Below are positions 40,472 to 49,302 of a stretch of DNA of 64,000 nucleotides, piece after piece. The notes below the pieces were generated by a model. The model did no database searches and had not been told where the DNA came from. It saw only the letters and a program-made list of their open reading frames with translations. The position numbers and the translations under genes were made by a program. Source of the stretch: Cyanobium sp. M30B3 (GTDB lineage Bacteria > Cyanobacteriota > Cyanobacteriia > PCC-6307 > Cyanobiaceae); assembly GCA_018399015.1 (NCBI GenBank), contig CP073761.1, forward strand, positions 372,001-436,000. Direction: 5' to 3'. Position 1 is the first letter of the stretch; each line of letters starts with the position of its first letter.

Positions 40472-41111
40472 GGCAGTCCGCCGGCCCGGCCGTTTTGTGG
40501 TGCTGGAGGGCATCGATGGCTGCGGCAAGACCACCCAGCTGCAGCGGCTGCTGGCCTGGTTGCCCGGCAGTGGCCTGCTGGCCCCGGGCGGCCAGGTGGT
40601 GGTCACCCGCGAGCCCGGTGGCACGCCCCTGGGCCAGGCCCTGCGCCAGCTGCTCCTCCATCCGCCCCAGGGGGCGGCACCGCTCACCACGGCCGAGCTG
40701 CTGCTGTACGCGGCCGACCGGGCCCAGCACGTGGAGCAGGTGATCCGGCCGGCCCTGGCGGCGGGGCACTGGGTGCTGAGTGATCGCTTCAGCGGCTCCA
40801 CCGCCGCCTACCAGGGCCATGGCCGTGGCCTCGACCTCAGCCTGATCGCCCAGCTGGAGGCGATCGCCACCGGGGGTCTGCAGCCCGACCTCACCCTCTG
40901 GCTGGATCTGCCCCTGGCCGAATCCCTGCGCCGGCGCGGTGGTCGGGCGCCGGACCGCATCGAGGCGGGTGGCCAGCCCTTTCTGGAGCGGGTGGCCTCG
41001 GGCTTTGCCGCCCTCGCCGAGCAGCGGGGCTGGATCCCCATCGACGCGGCTGCCGATCCCCAGCAGGTGGGCGAGGCCTGCCGGGCCGCCCTGCGGGCCC
41101 TTGAGCGATGA
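40464..41111 (+). CDS. tmk: Thymidylate kinase
   Basis: Phosphorylates dTMP to dTDP. The P-loop GIDGCGKTT is at residues 16-24, with DR(Y/F)-type motif [15 protein letters not shown] and the LID-like region [12 protein letters not shown]. 215 residues from ATG 40464. It is translationally coupled on both sides: it overlaps the ATPase gene by 8 bases and holB by 4. The tmk-holB pair is common across bacteria. Confidence 0.96.
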   Translation: MPEAVRRPGRFVVLEGIDGCGKTTQLQRLLAWLPGSGLLAPGGQVVVTREPGGTPLGQALRQLLLHPPQGAAPLTTAELLLYAADRAQHVEQVIRPALAAGHWVLSDRFSGSTAAYQGHGRGLDLSLIAQLEAIATGGLQPDLTLWLDLPLAESLRRRGGRAPDRIEAGGQPFLERVASGFAALAEQRGWIPIDAAADPQQVGEACRAALRALER

Positions 41112-42073
41112 GCGCACTGTTTGCACACCTGGTGGGCCAGCAGCAGGCCCGCACCCTGCTGCTGGCCGCCCTGGCGCAGGGCCGCCTGGCGCCGGCCTAT
41201 CTGTTCGCCGGCCCCCATGGTGTGGGGCGCCGCCTGGCGGCCATGGCTTTCCTGGAAGGGGTGCTGGCGGGCATCGGCGGCGATGCGGGTCTGCGGCGCC
41301 GCCTGCAGCAGGGCAACCATCCCGATCTGCTCTGGGTGGAACCCACCTATCTGGAGAAGGGCCAGCTGGTGCCGCGCTCCCAGGCGGAGGCCGCCGGTGT
41401 CAGCCGCCGCTCCGCGCCCCAGCTGCGTCTGGACCAGATCCGCGAGGTGTCCCGTTTCCTCGGGCGACGGCCGCTGGAGGCGGAGCGCTGTGTGGTGGTG
41501 CTGGATGGGGTGGAGGCGATGGCCGAGGCAGCGGCCAACGCCCTGCTGAAAACCCTGGAGGAGCCGGGGGATGGCCTGTTGATCCTGATCGCCAGCGCAC
41601 CGGAGCAGCTGCTCAGCACCATTCGCTCCCGCTGTCAGGTGATCCCGTTCGGGCGGCTGCGTCCGGACGAGATCGAACGGGTGCTCCCACCCACCTCCGG
41701 CCTGGAACCGCAGGATCCCGCCGAACTGGTGCAGCTCGCCGCCGGCTCTCCAGGCGCGCTGCAGGAGCACCGCCGCCACTGGCAGGCGCTGCCGGAGGGA
41801 GTGGCGGGCCGCCTGCTGCAGCTGGTGGAGGGGGATGGCGATCCCCTGCAGGCCCTGGAGCTGGCGCGCGACCTCAGCGAGTCGCTCGATGGTGAGCAGC
41901 AGCAGTGGCTGGTGCAGTGGTGGCAGCAGGCCCTCTGGAACCGTCACCGCCAGGCCGCGATGCTGCACCGGCTCAACCGGCTCGGCCGGCAGCTGCAGGC
42001 CTACGTGCAACCCCGGCTGGCCTGGGAGGTGGCCCTGCTGGAGCTGGCCGGCAGCGGCGTCCGTCCCGGCTAG
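41108..42073 (+). CDS. holB: DNA polymerase III delta-prime subunit
   Basis: A clamp-loader AAA+ subunit, 321 residues. The nucleotide loop is GPHGVGRR (35-42), lacking the Walker lysine as is usual for an inactive delta-prime. The conserved [42 protein letters not shown] and [20 protein letters not shown] (with the LLKTLEEP sensor-side motif) are present; no zinc cysteine cluster is seen. C-terminal collar domain weakly conserved. Overlaps tmk (ATGA). Its stop overlaps the convergent rpaA stop by 4 bases. Confidence 0.93.
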   Translation: MSALFAHLVGQQQARTLLLAALAQGRLAPAYLFAGPHGVGRRLAAMAFLEGVLAGIGGDAGLRRRLQQGNHPDLLWVEPTYLEKGQLVPRSQAEAAGVSRRSAPQLRLDQIREVSRFLGRRPLEAERCVVVLDGVEAMAEAAANALLKTLEEPGDGLLILIASAPEQLLSTIRSRCQVIPFGRLRPDEIERVLPPTSGLEPQDPAELVQLAAGSPGALQEHRRHWQALPEGVAGRLLQLVEGDGDPLQALELARDLSESLDGEQQQWLVQWWQQALWNRHRQAAMLHRLNRLGRQLQAYVQPRLAWEVALLELAGSGVRPG

Positions 42074-42834
42074 CTGGCCCGGGCCTGGCGGGCCTCATCA
42101 ATCAGGGGGATCAGGTCGGCGAGCTGCTCCTCGTTGGGCAGCTCCAGGCAGTAGCCGGCTCCGTATACGGTCTTGATGAAGCGGGGCTTGCGCGGATCGG
42201 GCTCGAGCTTGGTGCGCAGGTGGCGCACGTGCACCCGGATCGTTTCGATGTCGTCGTCGGGCTCGTAGCCCCACACCTCCTTGAGGATCAGGGAGGGGGA
42301 CACCGTCTGGCCATGGCGCTGCAGCAGGCAGTGCAGCAGCTCGAACTCCAGGTGGGTGAGCCGCACCGGCGCGTCGAACCAGATGGCCTCAAAGCGCTCG
42401 GGCACCAGGGTGAGCGGTCCGTAGCTGAGAATCTCGTTGAGCTTGGTGGACAGTGGCGCGTGGTCGCTGCGGCGCAGCAGTGCCTTCACCCGCACCGTGA
42501 GTTCCTCGAGGTCGAACGGCTTGGTGAGGTAGTCGTCCGCGCCGGAGTTGAACCCGCTCACCTTGTCCTTGGTGCCACCCAGGGCGGTGAGCATCAGGAT
42601 CGGGATGCGGGTGGTGCGCTCATCGCGGCGCAGCCGCTGGCAGAGGGTGAGCCCATCCACCTTGGGCAGCATCAGGTCGAGCAGGATCAGATCCGGGCTG
42701 TACTGCAGTGCCAGGGCCTGGCCCCGGATGCCGTCCTCGGCCTGTTGCACGTCGAATCCACCATGCATCAGGTGGCCGGCCACCAGCTCGCGCATGTCGC
42801 TGTCGTCTTCGATCAGCAGGATGCAGGGTTTCAT
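42070..42834 (-). CDS. rpaA: Response regulator RpaA
   Basis: OmpR-family output regulator of the circadian clock (phosphorylated by SasA) in cyanobacteria. Receiver: acidic D10-D11, phospho-acceptor D53 in [18 protein letters not shown], and LTKPF lysine. The DNA-binding half reads [75 protein letters not shown]. 254 residues from ATG 42834, a start that matches the usual MKP-ILLI opening; an in-frame start at 42897 would add 21. Distinguished from RpaB by the [19 protein letters not shown] region. Confidence 0.92.
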   Translation of the reverse strand: MKPCILLIEDDSDMRELVAGHLMHGGFDVQQAEDGIRGQALALQYSPDLILLDLMLPKVDGLTLCQRLRRDERTTRIPILMLTALGGTKDKVSGFNSGADDYLTKPFDLEELTVRVKALLRRSDHAPLSTKLNEILSYGPLTLVPERFEAIWFDAPVRLTHLEFELLHCLLQRHGQTVSPSLILKEVWGYEPDDDIETIRVHVRHLRTKLEPDPRKPRFIKTVYGAGYCLELPNEEQLADLIPLIDEARQARAS

Positions 42835-43224
42835 CGGAACGGCTCTGGACTGAACGGCTGAATGGCGCCCATCGCCGAGCGGCGGGTCGGCAGTCATACC
42901 TACGCCGCAGCATTCTCGGCGTTGGTCAACAGCTGAGCTTGCGAATTCCCCAGCGGTCGCGCTGCCCGATCAGGTGGATGGGGAGCACGGGGCTGCAGAT
43001 TGCAGTGCTCACCGGCAGTCTGGCCCCAGACCCGCCAGGTCCGGCCCGTCAATCTTCAGAAAATCTTCCGGGTTGTTTGTTGTTTTCTGGGTGCATCACC
43101 CGCTGCGCCTCGCGCCGCGAGTGGCCCTGGGCCCCTGGCGTCGTGTCATTCCAAGGTGGAGCGGAACCGCCAGGTCTCCCAGAACTGCAGCCGAACCACG
43201 GAGCTTGGGTTGGCGAAATAAAAA
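42835..43224. other. Intergenic region, rpaA upstream side
   Basis: About 390 bases between rpaA and tRNA-Asn with no convincing gene. Open frames on the plus strand run through the tRNA and are rich in Arg/Pro/Ser, so I reject them. An AT-richer stretch at about 43050-43092 (with TTGTTTGTTGTTTTC) is the likeliest place for the rpaA promoter on the minus strand. No terminator hairpin is obvious. Confidence 0.5.
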
Positions 43225-43296
43225 CTCCCCGGGCGGGATTCGAACCTGCGACCAATCGGTTAACAGCCGACCGCTCTACCACTGAGCTACCGAGGA
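43225..43296 (-). tRNA. tRNA-Asn (GTT)
   Basis: On the minus strand the 72-base sequence starts TCCTCGG and ends CCGGGGA plus discriminator G. The acceptor stem pairs over 7 bp with one U-G. The D-arm is GCTC-AGTGGTA-GAGC, the anticodon loop CTGTTAA gives anticodon GTT, and the T-arm is CGCAG/GTTCGAATCC. CCA is not encoded. A T5 run follows directly and may terminate transcription. Confidence 0.95.
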
Positions 43297-43387
43297 ATGG
43301 TTGGAACGCTGGGGCGCCAACGGTGTTGAACCATACCGGTCGGCTCGCCCCTCCGGCAAGCGGGCCCCCTGCCCCCACGGCTTCGGC

Positions 43388-44077
43388 TCAGGCGAGCGTC
43401 AGCTGCTGGGCCAGCTCCGCCCCCGGGATCCAGGGGCCGAGCTGGCCGGCCTGCATCTGGGCGGCGCCGTCGCATTGGCCCAGTTCCTCCAGGCGGTGGG
43501 TGATCCACAGGGCCGCGAGCGGCCGCTCAGTCCGATGGCTCAGGCGCCGGATCAGGCCCAGCACCTCGTGCTGGCTGTCGGGATCCAGCAGGGCCGTCGG
43601 CTCATCCAGCAGCAGCAGATCCGCCTCGCTGGCCAGGGCCGCAGCGATGGCGAGCCGTTGCTTCTGCCCACCGCTCAGCCCGTGGATGGGACGCTCCGCC
43701 AGGCCGCCCAGGCCCACCAGCTCCAGGGCGGCAGTCACCCGTTGCCAGCGCTCAGCCGGCGGCAGCCCGGCGTCGATGGCCAGCAGCAGTTCGCTGCCGC
43801 AGCTGGGGAGCAGCAGCTGGTGGTCGGGGTTCTGGAACACCAGGGCACAGCGGCCCCGGCGCTGCACACGCCCGCCCTGCGGTTGCAGCAACCCGGTGAT
43901 CACCCGCAGCAGCGAGCTCTTGCCGCTGCCGTTGCGACCCACCAGCATCCACAGCCCCCTGGCCGGCAACCGCAGGTCGCAGCCCCGCAGGGCCACGGCT
44001 CCGCCGGGCCAGGTGTAGTCCACCGCCTCCAGCTCGAGGATGGGCGGCTCAGCTGCCTGGTCCTGGCCGGGATTCAC
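43388..44077 (-). CDS. ABC transporter ATP-binding protein (Ecf/CbiO-like)
   Basis: An ABC ATPase of 229 residues: Walker [10 protein letters not shown] at about 48-56, Q-loop in [15 protein letters not shown], signature [15 protein letters not shown], Walker [13 protein letters not shown], and switch histidine in [11 protein letters not shown]. The FQNPDHQ Q-loop and GLSGGQKQR match cobalt/ECF-type ATPases. No permease partner lies next to it, so the substrate is unknown. The GTG start overlaps the stop of the UPF0367 gene upstream (GTGA). Confidence 0.9.
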   Translation of the reverse strand: MNPGQDQAAEPPILELEAVDYTWPGGAVALRGCDLRLPARGLWMLVGRNGSGKSSLLRVITGLLQPQGGRVQRRGRCALVFQNPDHQLLLPSCGSELLLAIDAGLPPAERWQRVTAALELVGLGGLAERPIHGLSGGQKQRLAIAAALASEADLLLLDEPTALLDPDSQHEVLGLIRRLSHRTERPLAALWITHRLEELGQCDGAAQMQAGQLGPWIPGAELAQQLTLA

Positions 44078-44337
44078 GTGTCGAAGCTGAAACCCGGGCG
44101 CTTGCCACCGGCCGCGGCAGCCGACTTCTCAAACAGCTGCACGGCCACCAGCTCGCTGCAGAGCAGGCTCACCTTTTTCTCAGGCTCCTTCTCACAGGTG
44201 AGTTCCAGCACCCGGGGCCCTGCCCCGTCCAGGGCCTGGCGCAGCTCGCCGTAGAGGTGCTGGGCATCGGCCAGTTCCTTGCGCTGCACCGCGATCGGCA
44301 TGGGGCTGAGCTTGAGGGAGAGCTCGACGACGTACAT
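44074..44337 (-). CDS. UPF0367 family protein
   Basis: A small cyanobacterial protein of 87 residues and unknown function. The start [21 protein letters not shown] and middle [24 protein letters not shown] match the UPF0367 family as I know it. Predicted to be soluble. It is translationally coupled to the ABC ATPase through a 4-base overlap and divergent from psbD, with a 185-base shared upstream region. Confidence 0.88.
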   Translation of the reverse strand: MYVVELSLKLSPMPIAVQRKELADAQHLYGELRQALDGAGPRVLELTCEKEPEKKVSLLCSELVAVQLFEKSAAAAGGKRPGFSFDT

Positions 44338-44522
44338 CGGGGGGCTGGATGGGGGTGGATGGGCCGGCCGGCCGCAGACCTTGACCGACGCAGAACCACT
44401 CTGGCGAATCGACCGCTGGCTTCGATGGCTGAGTGGTTGTACCTAAAGCGGCTGCGGACCTCCGCAGTTCGGGTCTCCGCCCCGTAGGATCCGGATGTAA
44501 CGCTTCATGAAGCACGCTTCTC
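44338..44522 (+). promoter_or_regulatory. psbD upstream region with inverted repeats
   Basis: The spacer before psbD holds a TTGACC hexamer (44381), the inverted pair AACCACTC (44394-44401) / GAGTGGTT (44431-44438), the palindrome CTGCGGA-CC-TCCGCAG (44452-44467) and the perfect palindrome GCTTCATGAAGC (44502-44513) ten bases before the start codon. No textbook HLR1 repeat is clear, although ATGTAACGCTTCATGAAG overlaps part of such a pattern. The last palindrome could sequester the translation start, which has no recognisable Shine-Dalgarno. Confidence 0.4.
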
Positions 44523-45578
44523 ATGACGATCGCTGCAGGGCGCTTGCCCCAGCGGGGATGGTTCGACGTCCTCGACGACTGGCTCAAGCGCGACCGCTTC
44601 GTTTTTGTGGGGTGGTCCGGTCTGCTGCTGTTCCCCACCGCCTATCTGGCGCTGGGCGGCTGGCTCACCGGCACCACCTTCGCCACCTCCTGGTACACCC
44701 ACGGCATTGCCAGCTCCTACCTGGAGGGCTGCAATTTCCTCACCGCCGCCGTCAGCACCCCCGCTGACGCCATGGGCCACAGCCTGCTGCTGCTCTGGGG
44801 CCCCGAGGCCCAGGGCGACTTCGTGCGCTGGGTCCAGCTGGGCGGCCTCTGGCCCTTCGTGGCCCTGCACGGCGCCTTCGCCCTGATCGGCTTCATGCTG
44901 CGTCAGTTCGAGATCGCTCGCCTGGTGGGCATCCGCCCTTACAACGCCATCGCCTTCTCCGGCCCGATCGCGGTGTTCGTCAGTGTCTTCCTGATGTACC
45001 CGCTGGGCCAGAGCAGCTGGTTCTTTGCCCCCAGCTTCGGCGTGGCCGCCATCTTCCGCTTCCTGCTGTTCCTGCAGGGCTTCCACAACTGGACCCTCAA
45101 CCCCTTCCACATGATGGGCGTGGCCGGGATCCTGGGCGGTGCCCTGCTCTGCGCCATCCACGGCGCCACGGTGGAGAACACCCTGTTTGAGGACGGCGAG
45201 CAGTCGAACACCTTCAAGGCGTTCGAGCCCACCCAGGAAGAAGAGACCTATTCGATGGTCACCGCCAACCGCTTCTGGAGCCAGATCTTCGGGATCGCCT
45301 TCTCCAACAAGCGCTGGCTGCACTTCTTCATGCTGTTCGTGCCGGTGATGGGTCTGTGGACCAGCAGCATCGGCATCATCGGTCTGGCCCTCAACCTGCG
45401 CGCCTACGACTTCGTGTCGCAGGAGATCCGCGCCGCTGAGGACCCCGAGTTCGAGACCTTCTACACCAAGAACATCCTTCTGAATGAAGGTCTGCGTGCC
45501 TGGATGGCACCGGCTGACCAGCCGCACGAAAACTTCGTCTTCCCTGAAGAGGTACTGCCCCGCGGTAACGCTCTCTGA
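44523..45578 (+). CDS. psbD: Photosystem II D2 protein
   Basis: Reaction-centre core subunit of PSII, 351 residues, normal length. Typical stretches: [66 protein letters not shown] (with the chlorophyll-ligand histidine region), [34 protein letters not shown] (iron and quinone side) and [32 protein letters not shown]. psbC does not follow; a terminator does. It is therefore a monocistronic copy, like the second psbD found in many cyanobacteria beside psbDC. Confidence 0.98.
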   Translation: MTIAAGRLPQRGWFDVLDDWLKRDRFVFVGWSGLLLFPTAYLALGGWLTGTTFATSWYTHGIASSYLEGCNFLTAAVSTPADAMGHSLLLLWGPEAQGDFVRWVQLGGLWPFVALHGAFALIGFMLRQFEIARLVGIRPYNAIAFSGPIAVFVSVFLMYPLGQSSWFFAPSFGVAAIFRFLLFLQGFHNWTLNPFHMMGVAGILGGALLCAIHGATVENTLFEDGEQSNTFKAFEPTQEEETYSMVTANRFWSQIFGIAFSNKRWLHFFMLFVPVMGLWTSSIGIIGLALNLRAYDFVSQEIRAAEDPEFETFYTKNILLNEGLRAWMAPADQPHENFVFPEEVLPRGNAL

Positions 45579-45619
45579 TCGATCAGCCGAGCCCAGGTGG
45601 TCATCCTTCCGATCACCCC

Positions 45620-45645
45620 AAAGCGCCCCGAAAGGGGCGCTTTTT
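45620..45645 (+). terminator. Intrinsic terminator of psbD
   Basis: A 10-bp stem AAAGCGCCCC / GGGGCGCTTT closes a GAAA tetraloop and runs into T5. Because the 3' arm starts AAAGGGG and the 5' side is A-rich, it can also act for the convergent dioxygenase gene, whose stop begins at 45645. It lies 42 bases after the psbD stop. Confidence 0.95.
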
Positions 45646-46484
45646 CATGGCCCCACCGCCGCGGCGGTCATCCGCTGCCAGAAGCTGCGCTCCGCAGCCT
45701 CCTGCCTGGCATTGGCCTCGCGCAGGAAGGGGGCCAGAGCGGCCAGGTTCAGCAGCCAGTGGTTCAGGCTGCGCAGCGGCCAGCGCAGCGGCCGCTCGAA
45801 GTCCACGAACAGCACCACCCGGTAGCCGTCGGTGTCGTTCCACACCTGGTGGTTGTAGGTGTCGTCGAACACCAGGCAGCGGCCCTCCTGCCAGGTGTGG
45901 ATCTGATCGGCGATGCGGATGCGGCACTGCTCCCGCGGCTCCGGCACCATCAGGGCCAGGTGCAGGCGCAGCACCCCGGCCCAGGCTCCCCGGTGGGGCG
46001 GGATCTGCTTGTGGGGCGACAGGATCGAGAAAAAAGCGGTGGTGCAGCCGGGGATGGCCGCCAGCACGCGCATCGTTTCCGGGCAGCGCCGGGCGTTCTC
46101 CGTGCAGTTCATGCCCACGCCCTTGAGAAAGAAGGTCTTCCAGTTGTCGTCCTTCTGGATGCTGCCCACCTCCCGCAGGATGTCCTGGAAATTGGGCATG
46201 GCCTCCCGGTAGGTCATCACCGCATCCAGTTCGCGGCGCACCTCCTGCCAGTTGGCCTCCACCTGGCCGATCCAGCTGAACTGGTCCGCCGCAAACACCG
46301 GCCGATCCCCGTGCAGTGCAAAGCGGCACACCAGGCTCTCCAGCGCGCCATGGACCCAGCGGCGGAGCCGTGCCTTGCGGTTGCGGGCCGGAAAGGTCCA
46401 GTGCCGCCTGGCCGGATCCTGCTGGCGGCGGCGGGGACGGGGTTGGGCTGCACCGGGGGTCAAGGGCCTGTTGTTCGCGATCAC
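45645..46484 (-). CDS. Aspartyl/asparaginyl beta-hydroxylase-like dioxygenase
   Basis: A 279-residue protein of the Fe(II)/2-oxoglutarate-dependent Asp/Asn hydroxylase family. The double-stranded beta-helix carries HRGAWAGVLRLHLALMVP (first iron histidine), CRIRI, then the W-x-EGRCLVFDDTYNHQVWND segment with the second histidine and RVVLFVDFERPL. A long N-terminal basic region and helices precede it. Bacterial members often modify lipid A, peptides or antibiotics; target unknown here. It ends on the psbD terminator. ATG 46484. Confidence 0.88.
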   Translation of the reverse strand: MIANNRPLTPGAAQPRPRRRQQDPARRHWTFPARNRKARLRRWVHGALESLVCRFALHGDRPVFAADQFSWIGQVEANWQEVRRELDAVMTYREAMPNFQDILREVGSIQKDDNWKTFFLKGVGMNCTENARRCPETMRVLAAIPGCTTAFFSILSPHKQIPPHRGAWAGVLRLHLALMVPEPREQCRIRIADQIHTWQEGRCLVFDDTYNHQVWNDTDGYRVVLFVDFERPLRWPLRSLNHWLLNLAALAPFLREANARQEAAERSFWQRMTAAAVGP

Positions 46485-46631
46485 TGCTGAGCGTATGCAC
46501 TCCCCAGCGGGCGGTCCTGCTCCTTCACCCCTAGGATTGGCGGGTTACGTCAGCAGTGACGTGGAGTTCGGCCCTGGGCCGGCCTCCGAACACGTTGCCA
46601 GCTGGCCTTATCCCCACAGGAGGAGGTGTCC

Positions 46632-46685
46632 ATGCAATCCAGTTGTTTCACCAAGGGTCTGCTGATCGCGGAGAACGCCGGCTGA
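46632..46685 (+). CDS. Putative 17-residue leader peptide
   Basis: ATG 46632 is preceded at 5 bases by AGGAGGAGG (46618-46626), the most consensus-like Shine-Dalgarno noticed in this window, where most genes have none. The frame runs 17 codons (MQSSCFTKGLLIAENAG) to TGA. It is followed 56 bases later by the stem at 46742-46789. Too short to judge by codon use; it may be an uORF controlling the porin or part of a small RNA. Confidence 0.35.
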   Translation: MQSSCFTKGLLIAENAG

Positions 46686-46741
46686 TTTCGGCACCTCAAC
46701 CCTGATCAAACGGTTCTGCCATCGACGCGGACCCGGCGAGA

Positions 46742-46796
46742 GCCCCCGCTGGTCTGGATCTCCACCCGGAGAGCCGAACCAGCGGGGGCATCGTTT
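46742..46796 (+). terminator. Hairpin with weak T-run before the porin gene
   Basis: Arms GCCCCCGCTGGT (46742-46753) and ACCAGCGGGGGC (46778-46789) pair perfectly over 12 bp. The 24-base loop contains a smaller stem TCTCC-ACCC-GGAGA. ATCGTTTTG follows, a modest U-tract. It could terminate a leader RNA that starts upstream or act as a transcriptional attenuator for the porin. Confidence 0.6.
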
Positions 46797-46960
46797 TGAT
46801 GTCCACCCTGTTGATGTCCACCGTCCCTCCCCGCACGGGTCGTCTGCTGAACGGGACACAGGCCATTGTGCGCTCTGGCACAGGGAGGCTGGAGCTTCGA
46901 GTGCTAGGCCCTGAAACTGTGTTCCGGCGCATTGCGCCCATCTGTGTGAGGAACACCCCC

Positions 46961-48400
46961 ATGAAACTCTTCCAGCAACTGCTGGTGGCTCCTGCGGCCC
47001 TGGGTCTGCTGGCCCCCGTGGCCGCAACCGCCGCCGAGGTCAACCTGACCGGCGTCAACCAGTACGCCACCGAGGAGCAGGTCACCAGCATCTCCCAGTT
47101 CTCGGACGTCCGTCCCACCGACTGGGCCTACCAGGCTCTCTCCAACCTGATTGAGCGCTACGGCTGCGTGGCCGGTTATCCCGACGGCACCTACAAGGGT
47201 GGCCGCGCCATGACCCGCTTCGAGGCTGCCGCTCTGCTGAACGCCTGCCTCGACCGCGTCACCGAAGTGACCGACGAGCTCAAGCGCCTGATGGCCGAGT
47301 TCGAGAAGGAACTCGCCGTGCTCAAGGGCCGCGTGGACGGCCTGGAGGCCAAGGTGACTGAACTGGAGGCCAACCAGTTCTCCACCACCACCAAGCTCAA
47401 CGGTATCGCCACCATGGTTCTGGGCGGTGCCGGCAACACCGGCGCCGGTGACAAGGTCACCGCCAACTACGACGTTCGCCTGAACTTCGACACCAGCTTC
47501 ACCGGTGAAGACCTGCTGCGCACCACCCTGCGTTCCGGCAACTTCGCCCGTTCGGCCCTGGGTGGTCGGGGCAGCTCCCTGTCCCTCATGGAAGTGGCCT
47601 TCCAGGAAGACGGCGGCCTGATCGGTGGCGGTGTTGATGTGGTTGGCATCAACCGCCTCTTCTACCAGTTCCCCGTGGCCGACGGCTTCAAGGTCACCTT
47701 CGGTGCCAAGGTCCGTCAGGACGACATGCTGGCCATGTGGCCCAGCGTGTACCCCTCTGACTCGGTCCTCGACCTGTTCACCTACGCGGGTTCCCCCAAC
47801 ACCTACCCCCTCACCCTGGGTGCCGGTGCCGGTGTGTCCTGGACCTCCGGTGGCTTCAGCCTGAGTGCTCTGTACGTCTCCCGTGAGGCTGCTGCGGAAA
47901 ACTCCCGCAATGGCCTGGGTGAAGGCATCACCACCACCGTTCAGGCCGGCTATGCCGGTGAGAACTTCGGTGCTGCCCTGGCTTACACCTACAACGACGC
48001 CAGCACCGCCAACACCTTCCAGAACATCGGCAATCTGGGCGGCAGCAGCAACAACATCGGCCTGGCTGGCTACTGGCAGCCCTCCGACAGCGGCTGGATC
48101 CCCTCGATCAGCGCCGGCCTCGGCTGGGCTGACTTCAACCGTGACGCCTGGAACTGGTACGCCGGTCTCCAGTGGAGCGACATGGGCATCGAGGGCAACG
48201 ACCTCGGCTTCGCCATCGGCTCCAACGGCTACTCCGACGGCGGCCCTGGCCACAGCACCGGTGTGGGTCTGGAGGTCTGGTACAAGTTCCAGGTCACCGA
48301 CAACATCAGCGTGACCCCCGCCTTCTTCTGGGTGGAGAACGACGTTCGTGGTATCGACGATGTGGTTGGCGGTCTGATCAAGACCACCTTCAAGTTCTGA
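46961..48400 (+). CDS. SLH-domain carbohydrate-selective porin (OprB/Som type)
   Basis: A major outer-membrane protein of cyanobacteria. Signal peptide at residues 1-24 (MKLFQQLLVAPAALGLLAPVAATAA). An SLH domain follows at about 45-105 (FSDVRPTDWAYQALSNLIERYGCVAGYPDGTYKGGRAMTRFEAAALLN), then a coiled coil (ELKRLMAEFEKELAVLKGRVDGLEAKVTELEAN) that spans the periplasm, then a beta barrel ending in the aromatic TFKF needed for Bam recognition. 479 residues. Codons are strongly C-ending and uniform, as in a highly expressed gene. An intrinsic terminator follows. Confidence 0.93.
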   Translation: MKLFQQLLVAPAALGLLAPVAATAAEVNLTGVNQYATEEQVTSISQFSDVRPTDWAYQALSNLIERYGCVAGYPDGTYKGGRAMTRFEAAALLNACLDRVTEVTDELKRLMAEFEKELAVLKGRVDGLEAKVTELEANQFSTTTKLNGIATMVLGGAGNTGAGDKVTANYDVRLNFDTSFTGEDLLRTTLRSGNFARSALGGRGSSLSLMEVAFQEDGGLIGGGVDVVGINRLFYQFPVADGFKVTFGAKVRQDDMLAMWPSVYPSDSVLDLFTYAGSPNTYPLTLGAGAGVSWTSGGFSLSALYVSREAAAENSRNGLGEGITTTVQAGYAGENFGAALAYTYNDASTANTFQNIGNLGGSSNNIGLAGYWQPSDSGWIPSISAGLGWADFNRDAWNWYAGLQWSDMGIEGNDLGFAIGSNGYSDGGPGHSTGVGLEVWYKFQVTDNISVTPAFFWVENDVRGIDDVVGGLIKTTFKF

Positions 48401-48506
48401 TCCAGCCTCCCGGAACCCCCCCCTGGCTGTTCCTCCGAGCAGCCAGGGACAGGTTCCAACCGGCTCAGTCAGTCCCTTTTCACTCCCACACCTCCCGCTT
48501 TGCGGC

Positions 48507-48532
48507 AACCCCGGCTCATCCCGGGGTTTTTT
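48507..48532 (+). terminator. Intrinsic terminator of the porin gene
   Basis: AACCCCGG (48507-48514) and CCGGGGTT (48521-48528) form an 8-bp stem with loop CTCATC, followed by T6. Another stem, CCCTGGCTG / CAGCCAGGG (48421-48448), lies just after the stop codon and has no T-run. The TTG at 48531 in the T-run is an unlikely start for the next gene. Confidence 0.9.
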
Positions 48533-48554
48533 GTTGGGTCCCTCACCTAGCCTG

Positions 48555-49286
48555 GTGACCCTGCCGCTGATTCAGGCTGGTTTGACCTCCCCCAGTCCGG
48601 ATTCCGTCCCCACCGATCCCTATCAGGTGCTGGGGGTGAATCCTCAGGCCAGTCATGGAGAGATCAAGGCGGCATACCGGGCGCTGGTGAAGCGGCACCA
48701 TCCCGATGCCGGTGGCGATGCGGCCACCATGCTCGCCGTGAACGCCGCCTGGGAGGTGCTCGGTGATCGGCAGCAGCGCCACCGCTTTGATCAGGTGCGA
48801 CGCGATCCCCTAAGGGGCCCGTCTGCTGCGGCACAGGCCACGGCCTCGGGCCCCGGTCGCTCGGTCACCAAGGCGGCCGCAGCCAGTGATGAGGAGCTGG
48901 CCCTCTGGCTCCAGCAGGTGTACGGGCCGGTGGATCGCCTGCTGGGCCAGGTGGTGAATCCCTTCCCCGCCCAGCTGCGGGCCCTGGCGGCTGATCCCTA
49001 TGACGACAGCCTGATGGAGGTCTTCTGCGCATTCCTGGAGCAGTCCCAGGCCCGCCTGGCCCGGGCGGAGACGCTCTACCGCTCCCTGCCCTGTCCGCCT
49101 GGATTGCAGGAGGTGAGTCTCGATCTCTATCACACCCTCAGCCTGATCAAGGACGCCCTCCTCGACCTGGAGCGGTTCACGATGGGCTACGTCGATTCCT
49201 ACCTGCGCGACGGGCGGGAATTGCTGCGTCAGGCCCGCAGTCGCCGCAGCCAGCTCCAGCAGCGCTGCCGCCAGCTGCGGGCCTGA
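48555..49286 (+). CDS. DnaJ-domain protein
   Basis: A J-domain protein of about 243 residues. Residues about 21-70 form the J domain (DPYQVLGVNPQASHGEIKAAYRALVKRHHPDAGGD with HPD at about 49-51). No Gly/Phe-rich or zinc domain follows; instead there is a helical C-terminal region (LALWLQQVYGPVDRLLGQVVNPF to the end) without recognised motif. It probably recruits DnaK to a specific client. GTG 48555 is preferred because an earlier TTG falls in the porin terminator; TTG 48582 is another option. Confidence 0.85.
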   Translation: MTLPLIQAGLTSPSPDSVPTDPYQVLGVNPQASHGEIKAAYRALVKRHHPDAGGDAATMLAVNAAWEVLGDRQQRHRFDQVRRDPLRGPSAAAQATASGPGRSVTKAAAASDEELALWLQQVYGPVDRLLGQVVNPFPAQLRALAADPYDDSLMEVFCAFLEQSQARLARAETLYRSLPCPPGLQEVSLDLYHTLSLIKDALLDLERFTMGYVDSYLRDGRELLRQARSRRSQLQQRCRQLRA

Positions 49287-49302
49287 GGGGCCCCGCCCAA
49301 GC

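Larger units (their letters stand above)
46485..46960 (+). promoter_or_regulatory. Structured leader region of the porin gene
   Basis: A 476-base region before the porin holds no full-size gene. From left to right it has a hairpin ACGTCA-GCAG-TGACGT (46547-46562), GC-rich complementary blocks around 46566-46588, a 17-codon mini-ORF with a strong ribosome site, a 12-bp stem with T-run at 46742-46796, and then an AT-poorer segment up to the porin ATG. The arrangement resembles an attenuator or a separate small RNA, but no known family is recognised. Confidence 0.45.

Noticed and set aside
37499-40801. An 1100-codon open frame antisense to the copper ATPase and continuing into ycf3
   Set aside because: Only the last 173 codons are protein-like (Ycf3). 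The rest is His/Gln/Gly-rich shadow of a high-GC gene.
42974-43285. 103-codon plus-strand frame before tRNA-Asn
   Set aside because: It reads through the antisense of the tRNA and is Arg/Ser/Pro-rich without resemblance to any protein.
46904-48508. A 534-codon Gly/Val-rich frame antisense to the porin
   Set aside because: It arises from the biased C-ending codons of a highly expressed gene and covers the terminator; no start context.
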